This document shows positions 7,702 to 16,526 of a DNA stretch of 64,000 nt, piece by piece (the stretch's first letter is position 1; each line of letters begins with the position of its first letter). Made by a program: the position numbers and the translations under genes. The stretch is from Chryseobacterium sp. H1D6B (GTDB lineage Bacteria > Bacteroidota > Bacteroidia > Flavobacteriales > Weeksellaceae): NCBI RefSeq assembly GCF_029892445.1, contig NZ_JARXVJ010000001.1, positions 4,154,001 through 4,218,000 of the forward strand, written 5' to 3'. A model generated the notes under the pieces. It did no database searches and had not been told where the DNA came from. It worked only from the letters and a program-made list of their open reading frames with translations.

Positions 7702-8937
7702 ATGATAAGAATGTATTTTTTAGCCATTTACTTCCTTTTAGGATGTCTGGCTTTTAATGCTCAGGCACCATGTTCTGATTTCAATGATCCCAATAATCCA
7801 GCGGGAACCTGGACTCCTGCTCCCTATCCAAACGGAAATGTAGCCGTTTCTGCCGGCAGTCCCAATTCACTGGACGGGTCACAATATCTCATACTGGATG
7901 ACCTATCTGGAGGTTCATGGTATATCAATTCAGATTTCAAAAACATCGGACAAAGATTTTCAGGGCAGTGTCTGTATTTCGATTACTACCTTGAGAAAGA
8001 CGGCGGATACGGAGCTCCTATCCACCCTACGATTTACATTATGTTAGGAAACCAGTATATAGCATTTGTGGCTAACGTTACTGTAACTCCAGGAAGCGGA
8101 TGGGTCCGCGTACGGGCCCCAATCGCAAACTGTACCGGCGGTACTCTTCCAAGCAACAGTGACGGAACATGGACAATGCCGGCTGGAATGACGTGTGCAG
8201 ATTTTAATAATGTCATGAACAATGCTACAGGATTAATGATATCTCCGGATCTTACGTCAAGCCCGAGCGAGCGGGTATGGTATGACAATATCTGTGTAAA
8301 ATCGTGCGACGGATGTACGGCTGATTTTAAACTGCAGACATCATTCAGTACAGTAACTAATACTGCTGATGCTAATTTAACTATTATAAATCCAGTTCTT
8401 ATCTCTACTCCAAATAACCCGGGAAGTACTTATACTGTAAACTGGGGCGACGGAACTTCATCTCCATATATTGTATCTACTTTAACACACTCATATACCA
8501 ATCCGGGAACTTATACGATCTGTGTTACGGAGAGAAAAGAAAAAATGGTGGTATGTACAAAATGTTTTACTTTCTGCTATTCAAAAGCGAGCGTCCCGTC
8601 AAAAGATGTCAGCAGTGCAGCAGTAAAGTCTCCTCAAATTAACATGGAAGCAGTTGCAAAAAATGAACTTCAGGCTGGTGAGCAGAAGGATATTTCCCTT
8701 GTTCCTAACCCTGCTAAAAGTTATGTAGACGTACAGACTACCCTTTCTAAAAACGAACTTGTATCTGTAAGGCTTATTGATTTATCAGGAAAAGTAGTTC
8801 TGGAAAAATCTGAGAACCTGAACAGCGGCCGTCAAAGTATTAAACTAAATACTGAAAGACTTGTACAGGGAACTTATATTGTTGAAGTAAAATCCAACAG
8901 CAAAACAAGCACTCAAAAGCTTCTGATCTCAAAATAA
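7702..8937 (+). CDS. Exported PKD-domain protein with T9SS sorting domain
   Basis: The protein has 411 residues with a signal peptide (1-22, ending FNAQA). The N-terminal part resembles a jelly-roll carbohydrate-binding region with several cysteines. A PKD domain lies at about 245-285 (VNWGDGTSSPY, HSYTNPGTYTICV). The T9SS type A sorting domain covers about the last 80 residues (VPNPAKSYVDV to STQKLLISK). Its sorting domain is closely similar to that of the 613 protein. No ACACTTA boxes are seen upstream, so it is not obviously in the same regulon. The likely role is surface binding or adhesion; the ligand is unknown. Confidence 0.82.
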   Translation: MIRMYFLAIYFLLGCLAFNAQAPCSDFNDPNNPAGTWTPAPYPNGNVAVSAGSPNSLDGSQYLILDDLSGGSWYINSDFKNIGQRFSGQCLYFDYYLEKDGGYGAPIHPTIYIMLGNQYIAFVANVTVTPGSGWVRVRAPIANCTGGTLPSNSDGTWTMPAGMTCADFNNVMNNATGLMISPDLTSSPSERVWYDNICVKSCDGCTADFKLQTSFSTVTNTADANLTIINPVLISTPNNPGSTYTVNWGDGTSSPYIVSTLTHSYTNPGTYTICVTERKEKMVVCTKCFTFCYSKASVPSKDVSSAAVKSPQINMEAVAKNELQAGEQKDISLVPNPAKSYVDVQTTLSKNELVSVRLIDLSGKVVLEKSENLNSGRQSIKLNTERLVQGTYIVEVKSNSKTSTQKLLISK

Positions 8938-8953
8938 ATACACATAGAATTAG

Positions 8954-8990
8954 AAAAAAAAGGCTGTCCAAATAAGGGCAGTCTTTTTTA
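8954..8990 (+). terminator. Terminator of the 7702 gene
   Basis: Stem AAAAGGCTGTCC / GGGCAGTCTTTT followed by T residues. Confidence 0.75.
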
Positions 8991-9041
8991 TGCTGTTTTG
9001 CAAAAAATAAATTAAATTCGAGCTAAGTAAAAATTCAATCC

Positions 9042-10190
9042 ATGATACAACTTCCTCTTTCCAAACTTTCTAATGTAGGAACTACTATTTTCAGCCAGAT
9101 GACGCAGCTGGCCAATGAAAACGAAGCCATTAATTTATCACAAGGCTTTCCTGATTTCATGCCTGATGAAGAGCTGTTGAATAATGTAGACCATTTCATT
9201 AAAAAAGGTTTTAACCAATATGCTCCGCTGGGAGGAATGATCGGTTTAAAAGAGGAAATCGCAAGAAAAATTGAAAACAGCCACCAGGCAGTTTATCATC
9301 CAGATTCAGAAATAACAGTAACAGCAGGCGGAACACAGGCCATTTTCACGGCCATAGCTTCTTTCATTAAAAAAGAGGATGAAGTAATCATTTTTGAACC
9401 TGCCTATGACTGTTATGAACCTACAGTAGAACTTTTCGGAGGAGTTGTAAAAAGATTTGAAATGAAAGCTCCTGATTACGAAATCGACTGGAATACAGTA
9501 AAAGGACTGGTGAGTGAAAAAACAAAGATGATTATCCTCAACAATCCCAATAATCCTTCCGGAAAGATCTTGAAAGAGAGTGATATTCAAGAACTCATCA
9601 GCATTGTAAAGGATACTTCCATTCGTATTTTAAGTGATGAAGTCTATGAAAATATTGTTTTTGACGGAAAACAACATTTAAGCATCTGCAGATATCCTGA
9701 ACTTAAAGAAAGAAGTCTTCTTGTAGCTTCGTTTGGAAAACTTTTCCATGTTACAGGCTGGAAGGTAGGATATTGTGCAGCTCCAAAAGCTCTGACCGAT
9801 GAATTCCGAAAAGTACACCAATTCAATGTTTTCTGCGTCAACACTCCTATCCAGATGGCTTTAGCGGAATACATGAAAAATGACGGCCACTATAATCATC
9901 TTAATCAGTTTTTTCAGGAAAAAAGAGATTTTCTGAGAAAGGGGCTTGCCAATACTTCATTTGAACTGCTCGATTGTGAAGGAACATATTTTCAAGCACT
10001 TAAATACAACAGGATTTCCGACAAAAATGACGTTGATTTTGCCCATGAATTAACCATTCAGCATAAGGTAGCAAGCGTTCCCTTTTCTGCTTTTTATAAA
10101 AATAAACTGAATGAAAATGTGATCCGTCTGTGTTTCGCGAAAAAACAGGAAACATTAGAAAGAGCCATTGAAAATCTTACAAAAATTTAA
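9042..10190 (+). CDS. PLP-dependent aminotransferase (methionine aminotransferase type)
   Basis: This 382-residue fold-type I aminotransferase is full length for the class I/II family. It has NLSQGFPDF near the N-terminus, NNPNNPSGK in the middle, and Lys233 in SFGKLFHVTGWKVGY as the PLP-binding lysine. The combination resembles YbdL/kynurenine aminotransferase-like methionine aminotransferases, which transfer amino groups from methionine or aromatic amino acids to keto acids in the cytoplasm. It is monocistronic and converges with cls, with 9 bp between the stop codons. Confidence 0.85.
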   Translation: MIQLPLSKLSNVGTTIFSQMTQLANENEAINLSQGFPDFMPDEELLNNVDHFIKKGFNQYAPLGGMIGLKEEIARKIENSHQAVYHPDSEITVTAGGTQAIFTAIASFIKKEDEVIIFEPAYDCYEPTVELFGGVVKRFEMKAPDYEIDWNTVKGLVSEKTKMIILNNPNNPSGKILKESDIQELISIVKDTSIRILSDEVYENIVFDGKQHLSICRYPELKERSLLVASFGKLFHVTGWKVGYCAAPKALTDEFRKVHQFNVFCVNTPIQMALAEYMKNDGHYNHLNQFFQEKRDFLRKGLANTSFELLDCEGTYFQALKYNRISDKNDVDFAHELTIQHKVASVPFSAFYKNKLNENVIRLCFAKKQETLERAIENLTKI

Positions 10191-10199
10191 AAAGTAAAA

Positions 10200-11666
10200 T
10201 TAAATGAGTGGAGAAAGCAGTCTGGCCAGATGTTCAAAGAAAACTTTATATTTTGGTCTTTTTCTCCATTCATCAAGCATAATTTCCTCACAGTCTTTAC
10301 TGTCATTGAGGAATACTTCCTGAAGTTTTTGGTTGATCTCTTTATCAAACACAAAAGTATTCACTTCAAAATTCAGCTCCTGGCTTCTTACATCCATATT
10401 AGCGGTTCCTACAGAAGAAAAATTGTCATCTGCCGTCATTGTTTTAGCATGGAGAAATCCTTTTTTGTAAAAGAAAATCCTGACACTGCTTTCCAGTAGT
10501 TCTTCATAGTAAGAATAGGCCGCCGCATTTACGATTACAGAATCTCCAGACTTGGGAACCATAAGCCTGACATCAACTCCGGAAATGGCAGCCTGCTTTA
10601 TGGCATTCAATACCGTTTCTACAGGGATAAAATAGGGAGTTACAATATATACTTTTTCTTTGGCAGCAAGAATTACAGACGCTGTACCCAGCATAATAGA
10701 AGGCTTTGTGTCCGGTCCGCTGGCTGCAGCCTGCACAATTTTATTTCCAGAACCTTTATTTTCATATTTAAAATAATCCTGTGATATGCTGGGAATCTTT
10801 TCCGTCGCAAAGGTCCAGTTGCTCAAAAATAAAAATTGAAAATAAAAAGCTCCATTTCCTTTAATATACAAGTGAATATCCCGCCAGTACTGTTTAGGAT
10901 TAGGATTGATATATTTGTCAGAAACATTGATACCGCCTGTAAATACTTCTGCTCCGTCCACAATAATAATTTTTCTGTGGTCTCTGTAATTCACTCTATT
11001 CGCGAAAATTTTAAATGTGATTTTATTTACAGGAGAGGTTTCTACTCCTGATTCTCTTAATCTATTGAGCAACTTCTTTCCTATTTTCCCGCTTCCCATA
11101 TCATCATAAAGAAAACGTATCACAACTCCATCCCTTGCTTTTTGTATGAGGAGATCGGCAAGCTGGTTACCAATTTCATCGTTCTCGTAGATATAATATT
11201 CCAGATGAATGTGGTGCCGTGCTCTTTTTATAACCTCAAAAACTTTTTTAAATTTTTCTTCTCCATTAATCAGCACTTCTACATCATTTTCCTGCGTTAA
11301 AGGAGAATGCCCGGCATGGTAAAGAAAATTGACCGTCGTTATGAAATTCTCCAGTTCATCTTTTCTGCTTTCTAATGTTTTAAAATGGGTTTCTTTAATA
11401 TATTTCTGAAGAGCGCTGTAGATCTCTTCATTTTGTTCGATTTTAAAAGTATAAAATTTATTCTTCCGGTAATTGACCCCAAAAACAAAATAGATGATGA
11501 TTCCTATGATGGGAAGAAAAATAATCAATATGAGATAAGCCAGGGTCTTACTCGTATTTTTAGTATCCATAATGATTTTTACTGCGAGAAAAAATACTCC
11601 CGTAAGGTATAAAATCTCAATACCTGATAAAATATAGGGATACTGGCTTAAAAATTCTTTGGTCAT
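10200..11666 (-). CDS. cls: Cardiolipin synthase
   Basis: The ATG at 11666 gives 488 residues; a GTG five codons upstream is possible. Two N-terminal membrane segments of the PLD nuclease N-terminal type (about 10-60) are followed by two phospholipase-D HKD motifs, HRKIIIVDG in the middle and HAKTMTADD near the C-terminus. This is the architecture of bacterial Cls enzymes, which join two phosphatidylglycerol molecules into cardiolipin at the inner membrane. It converges with the 9042 aminotransferase. Confidence 0.92.
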   Translation of the reverse strand: MTKEFLSQYPYILSGIEILYLTGVFFLAVKIIMDTKNTSKTLAYLILIIFLPIIGIIIYFVFGVNYRKNKFYTFKIEQNEEIYSALQKYIKETHFKTLESRKDELENFITTVNFLYHAGHSPLTQENDVEVLINGEEKFKKVFEVIKRARHHIHLEYYIYENDEIGNQLADLLIQKARDGVVIRFLYDDMGSGKIGKKLLNRLRESGVETSPVNKITFKIFANRVNYRDHRKIIIVDGAEVFTGGINVSDKYINPNPKQYWRDIHLYIKGNGAFYFQFLFLSNWTFATEKIPSISQDYFKYENKGSGNKIVQAAASGPDTKPSIMLGTASVILAAKEKVYIVTPYFIPVETVLNAIKQAAISGVDVRLMVPKSGDSVIVNAAAYSYYEELLESSVRIFFYKKGFLHAKTMTADDNFSSVGTANMDVRSQELNFEVNTFVFDKEINQKLQEVFLNDSKDCEEIMLDEWRKRPKYKVFFEHLARLLSPLI

Positions 11667-11713
11667 AATAGATACTGTCACTGACTCTACAGTGATTCTG
11701 ATCTATTAAAGAT

Positions 11714-11743
11714 AGAAAAAAAGCAGTAGAAATTTCTACTGCT
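11714..11743 (-). terminator. Terminator of the SDR gene
   Basis: Perfect 22-bp palindrome AGCAGTAGAAATTTCTACTG(CT) at 11722-11743, followed on the minus strand by seven T residues. Confidence 0.85.
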
Positions 11744-11752
11744 CTGTTTATT

Positions 11753-12526
11753 TTATAAGTTCATACCTCCTGAAACTTCTATTCTCTGCCCGTTTATCCA
11801 TCCTGCATCATCGGTACAAAGGAAAGCGACTACACCTCCGATGTCATCTGGAAGTCCTGCTCTTCCCAGCGCGGTAACATTTGAAATAAAAGAGTTCACC
11901 TCTTTATCATCTCTTGTTCTTCCGCCTCCAAAATCCGTTTCTATCGCTCCTGGTGCTACTACATTAGCTTTGATTCTTCTGGCTCCAAGCTCTTTTGCCA
12001 TATATCTAGTAAGTGTTTCAACCCCGGATTTCATTGAACCGTATACTGAAGAACCCGGTATGGCAAATCTTGCCAGTCCTGAAGATATATTGATAATTCC
12101 TCCCCCGTCATTCATAAACGGAAGCATCTTCTGGCTGAGGAAAAATACACCTTTGTAGTGGATATTGAACATTTCATCCATCTGTTCTTCCGTAGTCTGC
12201 ATAAACGGAGAATACAGGGCTGTTCCTGCATTATTTACAAGATAGTCGATGTGAGCACTTCCTGTATTTTCCTGTAAGTGCTTCGATACATTCTGAATAA
12301 ATTCATCAAAATTCTTTACACTGGTAGTATCTAATTGAAATGCCGCCGCTTTTCTTCCCAGTGCAGTTATTTCATTGACTACCTGATCAGCTTCTTCTTT
12401 ACTGTTCTTATAAGTGATAATTACATCAAGGCCTTTTTGAGCGATTTTAAGGGCTGTGTTTTTTCCTATTCCACGGCTTCCACCGGTTACTAAAGCGATT
12501 TTTGTTTTTGTGTCCATTTTTTTCAT
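11753..12526 (-). CDS. SDR-family NAD(P)-dependent oxidoreductase
   Basis: This 257-residue classical short-chain dehydrogenase has cofactor motif TGGSRGIG (about 14-21), NNAG (about 93-96), catalytic Ser and YxxxK in SSVYGSMKSG, and C-terminal GWINGQRIEVSGG. Such proteins are often annotated as glucose or 3-oxoacyl-ACP reductases; the substrate cannot be told. It lies 79 bp downstream of, and on the same strand as, the AraC gene at 12606, which may control it. Confidence 0.88.
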   Translation of the reverse strand: MKKMDTKTKIALVTGGSRGIGKNTALKIAQKGLDVIITYKNSKEEADQVVNEITALGRKAAAFQLDTTSVKNFDEFIQNVSKHLQENTGSAHIDYLVNNAGTALYSPFMQTTEEQMDEMFNIHYKGVFFLSQKMLPFMNDGGGIINISSGLARFAIPGSSVYGSMKSGVETLTRYMAKELGARRIKANVVAPGAIETDFGGGRTRDDKEVNSFISNVTALGRAGLPDDIGGVVAFLCTDDAGWINGQRIEVSGGMNL

Positions 12527-12605
12527 TATTTTTAATACTGCAAAGTTGGTCTATTTTATAAGCGGGGTGTTTGCTAAAATCAATCTGATATTTGCAAAAT
12601 TCAAA

Positions 12606-13544
12606 TCAGGAACGGAATTCCAGAGGTGTAAATGTAGTTTTCTTTTTGAAGAAATTAGAAAAGTGGGCGATCTCCTCAAATCCTAGTGCATAAGATATTT
12701 CAGAAATATTCCATTTCGTCTGTCTTAATAGTATTTTGGCTTCCTGAATAAGGCGGTCTGCAATAAACTCTGTTGTTGTCTTACCGGTACTTTCTTTTAA
12801 TTTTTTATTTAAATAATTAACGTGTACCGCTAATCTTTCAGCATAATCTTTGGCCGTTTTCAGCTGTAACCGCTGTTCATAAGATTCGATTGGAAACTGT
12901 CTTTCCAGCAGTTCTATAAACAAAGAAACCACTCTTAAAGAAGCATCGTGAGAAGTGGATAATTTGGCTGCCGGCTGAAGCTTTTGTCCGTAATGAATCA
13001 GTTCCAACACATAATTTCTGATGAGATCATATTTAAAGATATAATCCGAATCTATTTCTTTTTTGATTTTCTTAAAAAGAATTTCTATTTCATCTGCGAG
13101 TTCATTATCAATTTCAAATACAGGATAGGCACCGGGCTGAAATATAGGAAGATCTTCAAGAGAATTCTGTGATTTATTTTTAATGAAAAAATCTTCAGTA
13201 AAAACACAGAAACTTCCCGACTGGTCAGCATCTTCGGGAACCCAGTGATAAGGGACTTTAGGTGTTGCAAACAGCAGTGCATTTTGATTGACAGCAATTA
13301 TTTTATCGGCATATTCAGCTCTGTTTTTCCCCCGGATAAGGCTTATTTTATAATATTTTCTTCTATTATAAGGCATTTCGGAAGTTCTTTTTACATTCTC
13401 GATCGTCTGTGCAATATCGAAGACATTAAAATGGCCTATATCCTTATGCAGCCCTTTGGGAAAAATACTTTCCAGATCTTTTCCCAGTTTAGCGGTCATT
13501 TCTCTATAAAAGTCTTCCAAGGAAGTATGAGCTATTTTTTCCAT
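12606..13544 (-). CDS. AraC-family transcriptional regulator
   Basis: The frame is open to 13598, but ATG at 13544 is the likely start because a TATATTTG -7 element (13566-13573 on the minus strand) lies just upstream of it. The 312-residue protein has an N-terminal cupin-like sensor region and a C-terminal AraC helix-turn-helix with ISEISYALGFEEIAHFSNFFKK and FTPLEFR at the end. It is a paralogue of the 41987 regulator (shared PYNRRxYYKxS block). It probably regulates the adjacent SDR gene. Confidence 0.88.
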   Translation of the reverse strand: MEKIAHTSLEDFYREMTAKLGKDLESIFPKGLHKDIGHFNVFDIAQTIENVKRTSEMPYNRRKYYKISLIRGKNRAEYADKIIAVNQNALLFATPKVPYHWVPEDADQSGSFCVFTEDFFIKNKSQNSLEDLPIFQPGAYPVFEIDNELADEIEILFKKIKKEIDSDYIFKYDLIRNYVLELIHYGQKLQPAAKLSTSHDASLRVVSLFIELLERQFPIESYEQRLQLKTAKDYAERLAVHVNYLNKKLKESTGKTTTEFIADRLIQEAKILLRQTKWNISEISYALGFEEIAHFSNFFKKKTTFTPLEFRS

Positions 13545-13565
13545 AACAGTGTGGTTTGTAAAATT

Positions 13566-13598
13566 CAAATATACGAACTTGTATACATATGAAAACAA
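13566..13598 (-). promoter_or_regulatory. Promoter of the AraC gene (TTG-N22-TAnnTTTG)
   Basis: On the minus strand TTG at 13596-13598 is followed after 22 bases by TATATTTG at 13573-13566. This matches the Bacteroidota -33/-7 consensus. Confidence 0.55.
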
Positions 13599-13700
13599 AT
13601 CGAAATTTTCAATTTAAAATTACAATTTATCTTTATTAAGTGACATATAATCAATTATTTTTATAACTTAGTTTTTACAAATTCACTAAACAATATCATT

Positions 13701-13859
13701 ATGAAAAATCAAATCCTGGGAAAAGGAAAAAAGCTGAACAAAAAAGAATTGAGAACCATTACCGGCGGTCTAATGATGTGCCTGGATCCGAAAACAAATG
13801 CCTGCAGAATTTTTTCAAGAGGCTGTGCAGATCCTCAATGCCGTCCCGATCTGCCTTAA
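13701..13859 (+). CDS. GG-leader peptide 1 of a tandem trio, 52 aa
   Basis: The leader MKNQILGKGKKLNKKELRT is followed by ITGG, then a core with CLDP, CRIF, GCADPQC and four cysteines in all. It is the first of three tandem paralogues (13701, 14065, 14259) with almost the same leader but different cores. It has its own terminator at 13877. The leader type is that of peptides exported by C39-peptidase ABC transporters; activity is unknown. Confidence 0.72.
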   Translation: MKNQILGKGKKLNKKELRTITGGLMMCLDPKTNACRIFSRGCADPQCRPDLP

Positions 13860-13876
13860 TCGATTTTTTTTCAAAT

Positions 13877-13912
13877 AAAAAATACCACCTGTTTACGGGT
13901 GGTATTTTTATT
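13877..13912 (+). terminator. Terminator of GG-leader peptide 1
   Basis: Stem AAAAATACCACC / GGTGGTATTTTT with a 7-8 base loop, 18 bp after the stop codon. Confidence 0.8.
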
Positions 13913-14064
13913 TAAGAATATTCTTCTAATTAATTTTCAACCAGCTTAAAAGCTAATATTTAAGCAGTTTCACAATTTTAATATTAAATTTATCATTAAA
14001 AAGTGATATATGGTTAATTATTTTTTATAACTTAGTTTAAGCTAAATTACTAAAAATCATCACT

Positions 14065-14220
14065 ATGAAAAATCAAAACCTACAAAAAGGAAAAAGATTA
14101 AACAAAAGAGAACTGAGAACTATTACCGGAGGTCTCCAGATGTGTATTGATCCAGACACAGGAACATGTATCGCCTATGGAAGAACCTGTGCGGAAATAC
14201 AGTGCAGGTATATCCCTTAA
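14065..14220 (+). CDS. GG-leader peptide 2 of a tandem trio, 51 aa
   Basis: The leader MKNQNLQKGKRLNKRELRT is followed by ITGG and a core with four cysteines (MCIDP, GTCIAYG, CAEIQC). The core follows the same C-x-D-P...C...C...C plan as peptide 1, so the two are recent duplicates. There is no terminator between this gene and peptide 3, which starts 38 bp downstream, so the two are probably co-transcribed. Confidence 0.72.
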   Translation: MKNQNLQKGKRLNKRELRTITGGLQMCIDPDTGTCIAYGRTCAEIQCRYIP

Positions 14221-14258
14221 TCAAAATTAATTTTAACTAGATCAATACTATCATTACT

Positions 14259-14462
14259 ATGAAAAATCAAAACTTAGAAAAGGGAAAAAAATTAAGCAAA
14301 AGAGAATTGAGAACAATTACAGGAGGCCTGCTGAACTGTATGGAAGCTACTCCCTGCCCGTCTCTCCCTTGTGAACCTTCAGGATATCCAAACGGATGTA
14401 CAAAAATTTCGGTGAGCTGTGCCCAAAAGGTATGCCGTCCGGGAATAGAAATAATATCCTAA
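14259..14462 (+). CDS. GG-leader peptide 3 of a tandem trio, 67 aa
   Basis: The leader MKNQNLEKGKKLSKRELRT and ITGG are almost identical to peptides 1 and 2, but the core is longer. It carries six cysteines and three prolines in a CPSLPCEP segment. Leader conservation with core divergence is the usual pattern of exported peptide families. Terminator at 14465. Confidence 0.75.
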   Translation: MKNQNLEKGKKLSKRELRTITGGLLNCMEATPCPSLPCEPSGYPNGCTKISVSCAQKVCRPGIEIIS

Positions 14463-14464
14463 AT

Positions 14465-14499
14465 AAAAATACCATTCTTTAACTGGAATAGTATTTTTT
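14465..14499 (+). terminator. Terminator of the GG-leader peptide array
   Basis: Stem AAAAATAC-ATTC / GAAT-GTATTTTT followed by further T residues, just after the peptide 3 stop codon. Confidence 0.75.
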
Positions 14500-14512
14500 A
14501 ATCATTAAATAC

Positions 14513-14545
14513 AAAAAGCGCTCCCAAATTCATGGAAGCGCTTTT
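14513..14545 (-). terminator. Terminator of ychF
   Basis: Stem AAAAGCGCT / AGCGCTTTT with inner CC/GG pairs; T tract on the minus strand downstream of the ychF stop. Confidence 0.75.
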
Positions 14546-14569
14546 CTATTACGATAACTTTAATATACT

Positions 14570-15661
14570 TTAAACATTAAATCTGAAGTGCATAATATCA
14601 CCGTCCTGAACGATGTATTCTTTACCTTCTACAGATAGTTTTCCAGCTTCTTTTACTTTAGCTTCAGAACCGTAGCTTACATAGTCATTGTATTTAATAA
14701 CTTCTGCACGGATAAAACCTTTTTCAAAATCTGTGTGGATCACTCCTGCTGCCTGAGGCGCCGTCCATCCCTGTCCGATAGTCCAGGCTCTTACTTCTTT
14801 TACTCCAGCTGTGAAGTACGTCTGAAGTTTTAAAAGGTCGTAAGCTTTTCTTATCAAACGGTTTACTCCCGGCTCTGTTAATCCTAATTCTTCAAGGAAG
14901 ATCTCTCTTTCTTCGAATGTATCTAATTCATTGATATCAGCTTCAATCTGCGCCGCTAAAACTACAACCTCAGCGTTTTCGTTTTTAGCCATTTCTTCGA
15001 TTCTGGCAATCCATTCGTTTCCGTTTTTGATAGAGTTTTCATCTACATTACAAACGTAAAGTACAGGCTTGTTCGTTAAAAGCTGAACATCATCTATAAT
15101 TGACTTTGCAAAATCATCCATAGGAAACTCTCTTGCATTTTTACCGTCTTCAATAAATTTCTCAAGGTTATGAAGGGTTTCATACGTCAGAATATCATCT
15201 TTTTTTCCTGATTTAATGAACTTTTTAGCTTTCTCAACTGCTTTTCCTACTGTTTCAAGGTCTTTCAATTGAAGTTCAATATCGATAATTTCTTTATCTC
15301 TTAAAGGGTCTACAGAACCTTCAACGTGGATAATATTTCCGTTTTCAAAACATCTTAGTACGTGGATTACCGCTTCACACTCGCGGATATTGGCTAAGAA
15401 CTGATTTCCTAATCCTTCTCCTTTGCTCGCTCCTTTTACCAAACCGGCAATATCTACGATCTCAACAACCGCTGGCAATACTCTTTCAGGGTTTACTAAT
15501 TTTTCCAATTCAAACAATCTTTGATCCGGTACGGAAACTGTTCCTAAATTAGGTTCAATAGTACAGAATGGATAGTTCGCTGATTGAGCTTTTGCGTTGC
15601 TTAAACAGTTAAAAAGAGTTGATTTACCTACATTCGGCAAGCCTACGATTCCACATTTCAT
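14570..15661 (-). CDS. ychF: Redox-regulated ATPase YchF
   Basis: This 363-residue protein of the Obg-related P-loop family has GLPNVGKST (G1, near the N-terminus), DIAGLVKGASKGEGLGNQFL (G3 region), and NVDE in place of the usual NKxD. The latter explains the ATP preference of the family. A C-terminal TGS domain has FTAGVKEVRAW and the conserved ending GDIMHFRFNV. It binds ribosomes and acts in translation and the stress response. Its promoter is TTG-N21-TATCTTTG at 15690-15721. Confidence 0.97.
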   Translation of the reverse strand: MKCGIVGLPNVGKSTLFNCLSNAKAQSANYPFCTIEPNLGTVSVPDQRLFELEKLVNPERVLPAVVEIVDIAGLVKGASKGEGLGNQFLANIRECEAVIHVLRCFENGNIIHVEGSVDPLRDKEIIDIELQLKDLETVGKAVEKAKKFIKSGKKDDILTYETLHNLEKFIEDGKNAREFPMDDFAKSIIDDVQLLTNKPVLYVCNVDENSIKNGNEWIARIEEMAKNENAEVVVLAAQIEADINELDTFEEREIFLEELGLTEPGVNRLIRKAYDLLKLQTYFTAGVKEVRAWTIGQGWTAPQAAGVIHTDFEKGFIRAEVIKYNDYVSYGSEAKVKEAGKLSVEGKEYIVQDGDIMHFRFNV

Positions 15662-15689
15662 AACGAAATTTTTTTATTTTAAAGGTCTG

Positions 15690-15721
15690 CAAAGATAGTG
15701 TTTTTAAAAAGAGTTTCACAA
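15690..15721 (-). promoter_or_regulatory. Promoter of ychF
   Basis: Minus-strand TTG at 15721-15719, 21-base spacer, then TATCTTTG at 15697-15690, about 28 bp before the start codon. It fits the Bacteroidota consensus. Confidence 0.6.
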
Positions 15722-15722
15722 T

Positions 15723-15751
15723 AAAAAAATCTGCCAAAACTTTGACAGATT
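15723..15751 (-). terminator. Terminator of the ferritin gene
   Basis: Stem AATCTG-CAAA / TTTG-CAGATT followed by T7 on the minus strand. Confidence 0.75.
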
Positions 15752-15773
15752 CATATAATTTTTATTTTAGATA

Positions 15774-16325
15774 TTAAGGATTCGCTCCTGTTGCTTCTTG
15801 TGCTAACGGTGCATCGTCTTTTGCTTTCTCCAGCGTTTTGTCTAATGTAAACAAAGATTCATCTGTAGCACGGTCTCCTCCTGCAATTTTAAGGTCGTCA
15901 ATTAAATTCATAGCAAGAGTTTCTTCCTCAATCTGTTCCTGAACAAACCACTGCATAAAATTCCATGTTGCCCAGTCTTTTTCTTCAAATGACAGATCAA
16001 CAATTTTATAAATAGAGGTTGTATTATCTACTTCATGTTTGAATACACCGTCAAAACATTCTGTTAATGATTCCGGGTCTTTTGGAGGCGCAGGAATAGC
16101 ATTTACTTTTGGTTTCCCACCTCTGTTGAGCACATATTCCATAAATTTGATAGAATGATTTCTTTCTTCCTGAGCATGTCTGTAAAGGAAATTAGCAATT
16201 CCTTTGTATCCTTTATCATCTGCCCAGATCCCATACGAAAGGAAGGTATGTGAAGCAGCGATTTCTTTATTCATTTGATCACTTAATGCTTTTTCCATTG
16301 TATCGGAAAGTCTTTTAGTATTCAT
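15774..16325 (-). CDS. Non-haem ferritin
   Basis: This 183-residue four-helix ferritin has ferroxidase-site residues in the expected places: Glu in MNKEIAASHTFLSY, EExxH in HAQEERNHS, Glu in the third helix, and QEQIEEE in the fourth. It stores iron as ferric mineral inside a 24-mer shell in the cytoplasm. The C-terminal tail is rich in Ala, Asp and Lys. It is monocistronic, with a terminator at 15723. Confidence 0.93.
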   Translation of the reverse strand: MNTKRLSDTMEKALSDQMNKEIAASHTFLSYGIWADDKGYKGIANFLYRHAQEERNHSIKFMEYVLNRGGKPKVNAIPAPPKDPESLTECFDGVFKHEVDNTTSIYKIVDLSFEEKDWATWNFMQWFVQEQIEEETLAMNLIDDLKIAGGDRATDESLFTLDKTLEKAKDDAPLAQEATGANP

Positions 16326-16469
16326 AAAATTTGATTTTTGTGATTATTATTAAATTAATGCAAAAATGATTCCGATAAAGTTTTTATATTATTACAAACG
16401 AATTAATAAGCCTTTATAATCAATTGAATTACATTATCTTAAATTCACAATTTATAGTTATTCTAAAAT

Positions 16470-16497
16470 AAAAACCAGCTCTATTTAGAACTGGTTT
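16470..16497 (-). terminator. Terminator of the GHL10 gene
   Basis: Hairpin AAACCAG-TCT / AGA-CTGGTTT, with T-rich sequence on the minus strand. Confidence 0.65.
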
Positions 16498-16526
16498 AGA
16501 TATTTATACTAGGCCTCAGCCTAAAA

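Noticed and set aside
9306..9590. Minus-strand frame inside the aminotransferase gene, and similar frames elsewhere
   Set aside because: These lie antisense to well-conserved enzymes and show no domain or start signal; they are shadows.
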